Positions 49,658 to 60,400 of a stretch of DNA of 64,000 bases are shown here, one piece after another. Source of the DNA: Aptenodytes patagonicus (taxonomy: Eukaryota > Chordata > Aves > Sphenisciformes > Spheniscidae). Under the pieces are notes generated by a model. It was given only the letters and a program-made list of their open reading frames with translations. It searched no databases and had not been told where the DNA came from. Location: NCBI RefSeq assembly GCF_965638725.1, contig NC_134950.1, forward strand, positions 168,730,853-168,794,852, read 5' to 3'. How positions within the stretch are numbered: position 1 is the stretch's first letter; every line of letters begins with the position of its first letter. A program made the position numbers and the translations under genes.

Positions 49658-52600
49658 ACATGTCAACTTGAAACATCACATCAATCTTCAATGTGTTGTG
49701 CTAGCAGCCATGAAAGAAACAGTGCAGAAAGCTGCTTAAACTTTAACATAAAAGTGAAATGAAAACAAAAAAGAAAAATGCCAACTCAGAAAGATTAACT
49801 TCAACAAAGTCAACTTTTAAGTACGGTTGCTCAGAACCGCAGTTTTATGGTCAATGGTTGGTAATGCTGATGAAGTATAACTCCAAAATATCCCACTTGG
49901 CAAACACCACAGAGGTAATACATTGAACACTCCCATTTACCTTTCAGAAAGAGCCAGAAGATGACCACGAAAATGGAAAGACACCAAACTTAGAAACCAA
50001 AGACATTTTCTAAAATGTATCTAGCCTATGAAATTATTCAACTCACTATGCCACTAACAGCAAGAGTTTAAGATTAAAATATATATATTTTCATCACTAG
50101 GGATAACATCACCTATAGTTTACCAACTGCACATATAAAGGTATACAACTTTCCAAGACATACAAAGCGTCATGCTTCAGGGCATAAGGCTTTCACTAAA
50201 TATCAGCTGCCCATCAGAGGGATTCTCTGTTCTCCTGTGAAAGATCTGGTATCAGTCACCATCAGGCAGATTTCCAAATTAAATGGCAGACTTCACTGGA
50301 GAAATGAGTCAATGCTCCTTCCTCAGAGAATACACCTGCCGTAACGTACTATCAGACTATCGCCGCTGTATTCATCCAAAAGGCTTGATTTATTTTTTTT
50401 TAAAGTCTACCTGCCTGTGAATTTTTAGTTTTGCTGCTTAAGGAAATGAGGCTCATACAACCAAGCTGTACGTGCAAGCGGGATAGATATCTTACGTGCC
50501 TTTTGGTTTTGGGAAAATAGGCAAATGTGTATAAAAGAAAGGTACATCCCCAACAGAGAGAAAGGCTGATGCAGTGACTTTAATCTCAACAGAGAGCAGG
50601 TGAGCACAACCTCAGGGCAAAACAACTGGAAATGCGTTCACTGGTTCTGCTTCTTATAGAGCTCCCATTTCCACGGTCTAAAGGAATGTTTGCGTACATA
50701 ACACCCTACTCTCCAAAAGAGCAAAAAGGTGTGAGATTTGAGAACAGTACCTGTAGAGACTTCTGAGGAGTTAAAAAAAAAAAAAAAATATATATATATA
50801 CACAAGTTTTTCGTAGTTCAGGGGTTTATTTCAAATGTAGCACAGGCTTAGCTAAAAGAGGCGAGAGCCTCAGAAGAGGGCAAAGCCTAAAAATAAATTC
50901 ATGCAACCTGTTCACCTGTCTTCTGTATAACTCCTATCACCAACCACCTATCACTCAAACTCATCTAGCCACCTCCTTTCCTTTTCCACGTTCCCCCAGC
51001 CCACCCACTCTGGCACCGCACCTCAATGAGGCTTCAGGTTTTCTTCTTCCTTTTTCACAAGCCTCCCGTTACTTGCACATCCGAAGGTGTTTTGTGCCTG
51101 TGGCAACTAACAGTTACTATGTCACCTCCCTCAAAAGTTTAGTTACTTGCAAGCCAATTTTGCCACGTCACCTGTAAGTGAACACATACTATCACAACTT
51201 ACTGGACTGATCAAGGTGTGCACATAACCAAGTGAATCTACGATCTTACTATTTCAGATCGACCCACCCTTTCCTCCTCCAGTCTCTTTCTATCTGCACA
51301 TGATTAGCAGCCCAAAGTATCTGCAACTGACTTTACGTGGCAGGCCTTTGAACTCAGGTCCCGAACTTTGACAATGTACTTGTGTCTTTTGATTGTGCAG
51401 ATATCAAATCTTGCAGTATTCAGAGTTAATGACATCATGTCAGCCCAGCTATTTTATTGGCACAAAGCAGGCAAAACCTTGAGAAATATTTTAAGCAATT
51501 GTTTCAGAAGAGCAAGTTATGACGTATGACTGAAGTAAACAAAGCTTGTTTTTTCATTATTTGAAGCACCTGTACATCTAACAACACTTCAGAAGAAAGC
51601 TGTTTAGTGTAAGACTCACGTGAACAGCACATATTTACCAGTCTTATAACAAACAAGACTCTTCAGGGTATTCCCACAGTAGGCATCTAAGAAGTTATCT
51701 GAAGTGCAGCTCCTCCATCCCTCGCTTCCTAAGCAGTGGCCAACTCTCTCCAGTGACTACGCAGGGATTATTAAGCAGCCTTAATCAGACCTCTCACACT
51801 TTACTACACTGTTATGCAAGCTCCTCCAAATATGAAGATTAGACCCAATGCACAAGCGCCACACTTCTCCAAATGCTAGACAAACCCCTACCTTATTGTC
51901 TGCACTTAGAAAACAATCTACTCAAAAGGCTATGAAATCAAATGCAAACCAGTACAAGTCCATGGAGGGAATTATTTTAAAAATACTGCTCTTCAAGAAA
52001 TTATTTTATCTAACCATCAAAAGCAGAAGTTTCCTTCTAAGAGTGGCATAACACTAATAAGGAATGTCTTGTTACCGGGATCTCTCTCAAGCATTCGTCT
52101 TCTCTCCCTGTTCACAGTCACATTTCCCTTCTTTCCAGTGCTGGCACATGGGACAGTTTCAAACCCAACTACATCCAACTATTTTGTCAAGTTCTGATCT
52201 TCCTACTGAAGGAACGGCAGAAAACTTTAGTGAATGTTACCATAGTCCAGGAGGCTCCTGAAGCAGACTGTGAGTTTTCTGGACACGTGACAGCTTGATA
52301 CATGATCGTAACCATTGCACCTAATGCATCTTTCCTCAGGCGGGTAAGCTTCAGAGGGAGTCACAGACAGATACAGGTGGGATGCCAGAATATGAAAGAG
52401 ATTCAGGTTGACTCGATCAAACACAAAACATTTAATAGAGCTGCAGGTCAAGTGATGGTTTCAGTCTCAACCAACAAGAAGAGAAAAGGAATTGAGACAT
52501 GGTTTAAGAGGGTGAATTACTACTTCTCTGCAGGATCACAAGGTGGATTTTATCCTCTTCTCACATATATGAAAAGGGAAATCTGAAATGCTGTTAAATT

Positions 52601-52935
52601 TCTCATCTTCTAAGATTGCAGTAACTGTATCCACCTGCTTCTTCCCAACTGCTCTCCCTCCCTCAATGCTCACAGCAGTGCTGACCAAGCTACTGATATC
52701 ACAGACCTACAGTGCAGCAAGAGCTGCCCTCCAGGTTTAGCAGTGAATAAAAACAATTTGAAAGCATGATGCTATCTCAACTTTTAAAACAGGATTTGCG
52801 GATATCAAGAGCTTATAGGCTCCTATAAACCCTACAAGCTTTATTCTTATTCCCCAAAGGGAAGCATGTAGAAAACCCTTACCATCACAAATCTCCTGTC
52901 TATACACACCCCTATGAACTACCACAAGCAACGCA

Positions 52936-53765
52936 TGTTACACAAAACTCAAACCCCAACATTCAGCTCCCCCGTCAACCACACTGCCTCAACGGACGGT
53001 CCTCCTAACCCTTGCCCAAACCACAGCGCAACAACTCTGTAAGGCTCTGAAGATCTCCCCCTACATTAATCTCTCAGAAGCATCAGCCACCTTATCTGCT
53101 CCCAAATACGCACCCACCCCCACCAACCTGTACCCTGAAGCCTCCTAAAGCCCACCAGCTCATCTCCATACCCTCACCAGATCACATAACTGAGGACCAT
53201 TCCCATATCCGTCCTGTTACACTCATCACATTATACATACCTAAACTCTATTCACCCCTCTTCTCCCCCACATTAAGAGTCCCAAAACCTCCAAAAGCAC
53301 CCCTTCCCCACACTCTTCAATAAACCCAGACACTTGAAAGCCACCCCCCTCATCAGGGCACTCTTTTGTACTGACAAGTCTCCCTATACACCCCTCAAGC
53401 ACCCCAGACACCCCCAAATCTTACTCCCATTCCACAGCTCCCAAACCCTCACATTATCCCAGCTCACCTCAAGACATCCCCAGCCCGACCCAAGCCCTCC
53501 TCAGAGTCCCAAGCCTCCTACACCCCTCAAGCACTCCAAGGAACCCCCAAATCCTACATCCATACGACAGGATCCCCACCCCAACACGTCACCCCGGCGC
53601 ACCCACGTCCCCCAACTCCCCCCATCGCCTCCCCACACCCCCCTCAAGCACCCCTCCCTGCCAGAGGACCCCACGCCCCCACATTACCCCCGCTCACCCC
53701 AGGCCCCCCCGGCCCACCCCTCACCCTACACTCCTCAAGCAAAACACACACACCACCACCCCCCC
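52936..53765 (-). repeat. C-rich/G-poor block with degenerate repeats, G-rich in the SEC22C transcript
   Basis: On the plus strand this stretch has very few Gs until about 53580. It carries a recurring motif 'ctcaagcac' at about 53394, 53528, 53643 and (variant) 53726, often with 'ccccaaatc' or 'acattaccc' following. Read as the SEC22C pre-mRNA it is G-rich. Two canonical G-quadruplex patterns occur: runs complementary to 53609-53613, 53618-53623, 53631-53634 and 53638-53643, and runs complementary to 53676-53680, 53687-53691, 53697-53700 and 53704-53710. It lies directly downstream of exon 1. Confidence 0.8.
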
Positions 53766-54480
53766 TCGGAGCGGCGCGGCACGACGCGGGCCCGCCCCCC
53801 CCCGTTCCCGGGGACCCAGAAGGGGACAGAGGAGGAGGAGGAGGAGGAGAAGGAGAAGAGGCCCACCCCCGGGACCCCTCCGCCGCTCACCTTCCCCCGC
53901 CCCTCGCCGCGGCCCCGGGCCTCTCCCACCGCACGGCGACGGCGGCGGCGGCGACGGTACAACACGCCCCGCCCCGCCCCCTTCCGCCCACAAAGACGGC
54001 GGGTGGAGTGTCCGCGGCGCGGGGCACGCCGGGACGGGGGAGGCCGGGGATGGAGGGTGCGAAGGCCGCCCAGGAGCCCCGGCCCCGTTACGCACCCCCC
54101 CGGGCGGGGGGACACGGCACGGGGGTGGCGGCGCCACGGGGGACGCCGCGGTCAAGCCCCGGAGGCAGCGGTGGGCCGGGCTTGGGCCTCGGCTGCCGGG
54201 GGTGGCTAGAGCCAAGCCGCGGGGCTGTGGTGATTCCCCGGGGGCTCCCTCGGCGCCCGGCCGGGGTCGCGGCCCTCCACCCCTCCGCGGCGCCCACAGG
54301 CCGCCCGCCGCGGGTCGTCACACGCGGTCGGGGCCGTAGGTGGGCCTGGAGAAGAAGCCCAGCCGCGTTGGCAGCGGCAGGGCAGGGAGGTCAGGGCGTG
54401 GGCTGTGGGTGCCCTCGCCTTGGCGGGAGCACTCCTCCGGCCGAGGCTGCGGGAGCCGCACCGGAGCCATGCGGCGGCCA
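53755..54480. promoter_or_regulatory. SEC22C: CpG island promoter of SEC22C
   Basis: This is a GC-rich segment dense in CpG, unlike the AT-rich flanks. On the minus strand it has GC boxes (complement of 'gccccgcccc', 53967-53980) and an ETS-like CGGAAG (about 53981-53986) just upstream of the inferred first exon. A GGA repeat lies at 53829-53860. The island extends about 500 bp beyond the SEC22C start, as bidirectional promoters often do, but no plus-strand gene could be identified. Confidence 0.8.
53891..53990 (-). other. SEC22C: SEC22C non-coding exon 1 (inferred)
   Basis: An excellent donor, GGGGGAAG|GTGAGC, lies at 53891/53890 on the minus strand inside the CpG island, in the right place for the 5' UTR exon. 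The upstream end is a guess placed after the GC boxes and ETS-like site. The exon would include a CGG-type repeat (53934-53957). No long frame is expected since translation starts in exon 2. Confidence 0.55.
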
Positions 54481-56123
54481 AGGGAGAGGGGAAAACGCTG
54501 AGATTCTCACAGTGACGCAAGGCACGTGGGCTTGGACACCAAGCCGAACATGAAGCAGTCTTACCAGGCTCTTCTGGAAGCTGTTGGTTGAAATAAAACT
54601 GAGCTCTCTAGCTCAGTTCTCGTGCTGGTGCTTCAAGAGGAACTCTGTACCGCTGTGCATGCGAGGTGACAGATGGATTTTTCTTTTCAGTTACAAGCTG
54701 CTGCAGAAGGTGAACTGGGATTCAAAGTAGCTTGCCTTCTTCCTTCCTTCTGGTGGTGCCAGGCACAGAAAAAAGTCAGGAAGCTCTGCATCTGGGATGA
54801 TGCCTGTGCCTCATTGCGGGCGTTGTGGCAGTAACACACCGCAAACTGTCTTCTCACAGGACGTTCATGTGAAAAAACAGCAGAATAAAAAGGGTGGGGG
54901 GAAAAAAAAAGATCAGTTACTGAACATGGGAGCTCTGAATCCACAAATCTTGAGATGGGGACGTTATCTGAGTGTAATCAAGTTGTTGCTGTTTCTAAGC
55001 AATAGCAGCATTGCTTAGCACCATGTGAGGTGAATAACCACGGACGTTCTGCTTTTGTTCGAACAGCTTCTGCTCCTCATCAAAACACGTCGTCCCGCTG
55101 CTGCGGGTCTAGCTTGTTTCACAGTCTGATTTCATCCCCGCTGAGGGTCGCTGCTTTGGATTCTTCCTGTTGGTGAAATGAAATACCCTGCTTTAGGGGA
55201 AAAAGATGTATTTGGGATTCTGGGGAGCAGCAATAGATCAGCTTAATTCCAAACGCTTCTTTCCTTTCATCCATGCAGCGTGGTGTTTGCCCACTTCCCA
55301 TAGTGTGGTGGATTTTGATCTCATTCACTCTGCCGTTAAAGGGAACATCTCTCCATTTACTAGTACCACCAAAAGAAATAGGTGCGTTGTTTGGTAGGCT
55401 TTTTCCTCCAGTTCTCAGACCTTTGTTAGGAAGCTGGTGACCAATCAAGTCCACAATACAGTGGGTAGCACCGACTACTCGGCGGTCGCTGCATCCGTAC
55501 TCGCAGGCCTGTTAGAGGGAGCTGTGCTGCCACCAAAGCCAGCATTCTTCTCCTCGTGAGTGGCAAAACCCTATGTACCGTTGCGGTTACGCTCTGTTAA
55601 CAGCAGCTGCGCTTTATTAGTAGGCAGAGGCAAGCCAGTCAGGGATCTTAGGGTATCGCAATCTGTTTGTTTGCTTGCTTCACAAGTTCTTTTGAGGAGC
55701 TGGCTGAAGTCTAGCTGCGTGGGGATTTGTTAGCCCAAGACAGCCATTCTTTGAAAGCAGTAGAGACTCCAGCCGTCGCTCCCCTCTTTTACTCTTCCAG
55801 CTCTTCATTATTCAAGACACTCGTGTGGCCAGAAGACTGAGCAGGGATATCACTCAGGCAGTGACTGAGTTGCTACTGGCCCAGGAGGGATATGCAGACA
55901 GAAGTTGTGTCAGATGGTTAGCGCTGCACAGCAGAGGATATGTTCGACAGTGCTTATCTTGACTTGGCGACAAAAACCTTCCTGCTACCCATTTCTCCTA
56001 AGGCAGTAGAAAATGCAAGGCTTCTGTCCTTTACAGAGACTGGAGGGTTGATCTACAAATTCATTGTATGTTCAGAAGTGAACTCTTTATGTTATTGTAG
56101 CTTAGCAGCATCCCAGTGAGTGA
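54481..56123. other. Stretch right of the CpG island, no identifiable gene
   Basis: Several plus-strand open segments carry splice-like borders, for example 55279-55381 and 55412-55555. However, the gaps between them are 30-41 nt, too short for introns, and none resembles a protein I know. I leave them unannotated. An AATAAA lies at 54590-54595. Confidence 0.4.
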
Positions 56124-56738
56124 CCACCTGTCCTGGTTTCAGCAGGGATAGAGTTAATTTCCTTCCTAGCAGCTGGTACAGTGCTGTGTTTTGGATTTAG
56201 GGTGAGAACAATGTTGATAACACACCGATGTTTTAGTTGTTGCTAGGTAGTGTTTACACTAGTCAAGGACTTTTCAGCTTCCCATGCTCTGCCGACTGAA
56301 CAGGCTGGAGGTGCACAAGAAGCTGGGAGGGGGCACGGCCAGGACAGCTGACCGAAACTGGCCAAAGGGATATTCCATACCATGGGACGTCATGCTCAGT
56401 ATATAAAGTATATATAAAGCTGGGGGAAGAAGAAGGAAGGGGGGGACGTTTGGAGTGATGGCGTTTGTCTTCCCAAGTAACCGTTACGCGTGATGGAGCC
56501 CTGCTGTCCTGGAGATGGCTGAACACCTGCCTGCCCATGGGAAGTAGTGAATGAATTCCTTGTTTTGCTTTGCTTGCGTGTGTGGCTTTTGCTTTACCTA
56601 TTAAACTGCCTTTATCTCAACCCATGAGTTTTCTCACTTTTACCCTTCCGATTCTCTCCCCCATCCTACTGGGGGGGGGAGTGAGCGAGCGGCTGCGTGG
56701 TGCTTAGTTGCCGGCTGAGGTTAAACCACGACACCACC
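56124..56738 (+). mobile_element. Solo LTR of an avian endogenous retrovirus, with target-site duplication
   Basis: The LTR proper is 56129-56733, TGTCCTGGTTTCAG to CACGACA, flanked by the perfect duplication CCACC (56124-56128 and 56734-56738). GACGTCA lies at 56386-56392. Two TATA boxes lie at about 56400-56418, and ATTAAA at 56600-56605. Its outer parts match the LTR at 35989-36557, but the segment between the CRE and the poly(A) signal (56404-56596) is unrelated. No internal viral genes remain. Confidence 0.93.
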
Positions 56739-59484
56739 AGCGCTTTGCAGGGCTGCATCTTACTGACTACACCAGGTTGTACCACAAGAGTGGCTCAGAA
56801 GGTTGGGAGATACGGGTTCTTCCAGGTAACACTTTGCAACTTCTTGCAGGCAGAGCCACTGCTGTTCTTTCCCAGGACCTGCTGTCAGAGAAAATGAGGA
56901 GCCCAGCAAGTAAAAATGCTGAAGCGCTGCCACTCTTGTCGGTAAGGCTGCACTGACCACCAAATGCTCCATATCTTTCTAGTTGCTCCACCAGTCTGCT
57001 ACCAGTCACCCAACATTGTTCCTCTTTGCAGTAGGCAGTGGATCTGGAACAAGAAGTTTGAAGGCTGAGTCCAAACGATTATAAGGAAAATATGTTTCGA
57101 TCTACATAGGGAGTGATTTACCCACTAGTGCTGAAGAGAAAAGAAACAAAAAGCTGATTTTTCTTTTGCCACAACTCCAACTGTAAGAAATGAGAACAAT
57201 GGAGCACAGAGCAACAATACTGAACTTCCAAAGAAAACAATGTTACGTGCAGACAGGCTTGAACCAGATAAGCTGAGATGATCTGTATCCTGTATGAGAA
57301 GCTTTGCCAGGGAATTTGAAGCCAATCTTTGCTTCCATTTTGAAGCAGCACATCCTCATGTCAAAGACAAAACTAGAAAGTAGAGCATAGACCGAATATT
57401 TGGGGCAAAAGAAAAAAAAATAATCATCCACCACTGAATACTGGAGTGTTTGAAGAATCTTTCTGTGTTAACCACTATGTTGACAATGCATGAAAACCTC
57501 AGTTGTTGAAGGTTGTTTTACCTACCGGCTGAGAGGTGGTGATAGCAACACTTAGCAAAAACAAGCCAGACAGAAAACTACTTACCGCTACTCAGACTGT
57601 TCAATTTTTTCCACTTCACACGTGAAGTAACTTAAAGATATTTAAAACAAAACGAAAAAATAAAACCCAAACCAACCAAACCCAGGGCACAGTCTGAAAT
57701 CAGAGCGGCTCCTAATTTGCCGTGTAGCCGGGCCAGTTTACCGATACTGAATGCGAGGTGATGGAAGATGGTCACGTTGACAAGAGGTGACAAAGCAGGT
57801 AAATTGAATATATTTTAAGGTTTCCTTCCGCACGGTGATAGGGAGTGGGGTTAGCATACATCAGACATGGCACATTCGGGGTCAGGCAGCCCGGCCGAGT
57901 GGATTATACAAAATCATGCAGTAGTCCCTAAATCCCCAGGAAGCTGTGGAAGTGCCAGCCAACACGAGCGGTGCCTTGCTGTGAAAATAACTTGCTGTTA
58001 TTTCACTGAATGAGTTTTTACACTTTCATCTCTTGCATTAAATGCAAATTCACTTCTTATTGCTGTGGCATGGTGCTTAGAAAGAGGCAGGGTACTCATC
58101 CACTCACTTCCCCACGGCATTCAGAAAAGCATGATTTTTTGACTGACCTTCTGTTTGAATTATCATGCCAGCCACAAAACAAAGGACTGCTTTATTAAAT
58201 TGCTTGCCTTCAGGATTTTCTTGTGATTTGATGATCCTAGCCATGACTGGGAAAGAACAGAGCATGGCAAATACTGAAACTTTCACTGAGAGGTTTAAAT
58301 TAAAATAGAAGAAAACACACTGACATGCAAAACCCTTGCCAGCTTTCTGGATGAACGCAAGTTGGCATTTGACGCTGATGTTAAAAACAAAATAGACATA
58401 ATAGCTTGTTAGAGCTCTAACGTCTTCACCAATACTTCCTGAGTGAGCAAGAGTGCTGGACACAAATCCTGTTTTTAGAAGGCCACAGTGCTGGTTCCAA
58501 GGTAAATAATTGTGAATTATCCAACTGATAGCGCACAGCTCTGCTTAAAAAGAAGGGTATATCCTAATGTGAAAGAGAAGGCTATTACAGTCTTTATGCC
58601 TTTCACAACCACTTATTTATGGTATGTGGATACGCCTTGTGTGTGTATGAATAGTGGAGCTAAACCACTGTTGTATATCTTGGGTATGCAAATAGTGAAT
58701 CCAAACCATTTGCAAAATGGGAAGGTATGTGTAAGATTAAAACCTTCCCAGCACGCTCAATTTTACACGTGTCCAGTAGTCACAGCCTCGGTGAAAACGC
58801 GTTTGAGGAGATTAGTCGTTTTCTGAATGGAGATTCAATGTCTTACCCAAGATAGTGGATCATGCTGCTCCTCTGATAATGGCTGGCAAGGCAAGGTCGC
58901 TCAAGACCCTGGTCTGTAGCCAGTGTTTCTTCTGTAGCTGCCACGTTTCTCTCCCACACTGTCAGCAGGGTGACAGGCTGCCGTGAGAGACATCATTAGA
59001 CATTTTGCATTACTAACCCATCGGCATAAGACACTGGCTGAGCACTACATTCAGACAAGTATAAACGCGTAGTAAAGCCAGTCTCTGAATCGCGTTGTAA
59101 TGCTCATTTCATTACTTCCCAAAACATCCGTGATGGAGGAACATAAGCAAAGTCTTAAATTTTCATTTCCTACAAATTTGGAAAGTAGATTTGTTAACTT
59201 CTAGACTAGCTTAGCTTATTTAATATTGTAACAGGAGGTAAAGCCTTCTATTTGCTCTACATTATTGTAGAAGAACATGTCATAATTTGTAATCTAAATC
59301 CTCAATTTTGTGAGCATTTGAGGAACACATGAAAGGTTTATTTGTCTGACTACTCTCACTGAACTGAATGCATCCCATCGCGTGCATTTAAGAAATGCAA
59401 TGTTGGTTTGTATAAACATTCCCAGGATATAGGGTTTGTTTTAAACATAATATGAGGAGAGTCAATAAACAATTATTATGATCA
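56739..59484. other. Stretch without an identifiable gene
   Basis: An open plus-strand segment directly after the LTR (about 56739-56956) ends near a GTAAGG donor-like site but matches nothing I recognise. A minus-strand frame at 58104-58463 (119 codons) likewise has no recognisable family. An AATAAA lies at about 57658. Confidence 0.4.
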
Positions 59485-59945
59485 GGGGGATGGAACACCT
59501 CTCCTGTGAAGAAAGGCTGAGAGAGTTGGGGTTCAGCTTAGTTGAGAGTTGTTCAGCTGAGAGTTGTTCAGCCTAGAGAAGAGAAGGCTTTGGGGAGACC
59601 TTATTGCAGCCTATCGGTACTTATAGGGGGCTTAGAAAAGAGATGGCAGCAGACTTTTTAGCAGGGCCTGTTGCGACAGGACAAGGGGGAATGGCTTTAA
59701 ACTAAAGGGGGGTAGATTTAGACTAGATGTAAGGAAGAAATTGTTTACGCTGCGGGTGGTGAAGCACTGGCACAGGTTGCCCAGAGAGGTGGTGGATGCC
59801 CCATCCCTGGAAACATTCCAGGTCAGGTTGGACGGGGCTCTGAGCAACCTGATCTAGTTGAAGATGTCCCTGCCCACGGCAGGGGGGTTGGACTAGATGA
59901 CCTTTAGAGGTCCCTTCCAACCCAAACTATTCTAGGATTCTATGG
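59485..59945 (+). mobile_element. CR1 LINE, young short copy with an internal duplication
   Basis: A 5'-truncated CR1 holding the C-terminal end of ORF2 and the full 3' UTR with tail 'ctaggattctatggttc'. It is nearly identical to 49240-49657. Near 59521-59575 a 15-bp unit (tgagagttgttcagc) is present twice in tandem, with a third, imperfect copy before it. This is absent from the sister copies. Confidence 0.93.
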
Positions 59946-60011
59946 TTCAATGATTCAGCTTTGTCATATTCATGTTAATCATTTATTGTTAATAAATAAA
60001 TAATATCATAA

Positions 60012-60400
60012 GGGCAAAGGAACGAGCATACTGATTCAGACCGAATGCACAAGTAGTCCGCTGCCCTGTTTCCGAAAGTGTCCATAAGCAGATGTCAAAG
60101 AAGAATAAGTGATACTTCCCCCACCAACTACAGTTTCCAACTACTTTCATCTCAGAGAATTTCATGAACCTGATGTGGTTTGTCTACTTGGTAATCTTCA
60201 ACGGATCTCTTCTCTCTAAAATCCTGTCTTAATTTCCCTTTTAATCCAGGTAATCTTTCTACATCCACAACCTCTGGCAAGGAGTTCTACAGTTCAGTTG
60301 TCCATAGCATGAAGAACCACCTCTTATTCCTCTGTATTTATATGGAAATACATACTGACCTCCTTGCATATGTTTTGGCGGTTTTTTTAATTATGGATTT
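60012..60400 (+). repeat. Ancient interspersed repeat remnant of sauropsid type
   Basis: The order of short motifs ('catactgattcagacc', 'ccgctgccctgtttccg', 'ccataagcagatg', 'agtgatacttcccccac', 'tccacaacctctggcaagga', 'gaagaaccacctcttattcc') matches a repeat family common in turtle, crocodile and bird genomes. I do not assign a family name. It is strongly diverged, so it is far older than the CR1 beside it. Confidence 0.6.

Larger units (their letters stand above)
46931..53890 (-). other. SEC22C: SEC22C intron 1
   Basis: A 6.96 kb intron between the CpG-island exon (donor AAG|GTGAGC at 53891/53890) and exon 2. It contains a young CR1 in antisense (48616-49657), an A-run followed by (TA)n at 50772-50801, a (TA)n at 47657-47672, and the G-rich sense-strand block at 52936-53765. 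The remaining AT-rich parts show no exon. Confidence 0.75.

Noticed and set aside
53334..54553. Long proline- and arginine-rich open frames on both strands over the CpG island (for example 53334-54209, 54008-54553 and 53721-54215)
   Set aside because: They follow from GC-rich, stop-poor composition. Frames are open on both strands at once, no domain is visible, and SEC22C exon 1 and its donor explain the island.
58104..58463. 119-codon minus-strand frame with hydrophobic stretches
   Set aside because: No recognisable family, no splice context and no neighbouring exons. The length is compatible with chance in this composition.
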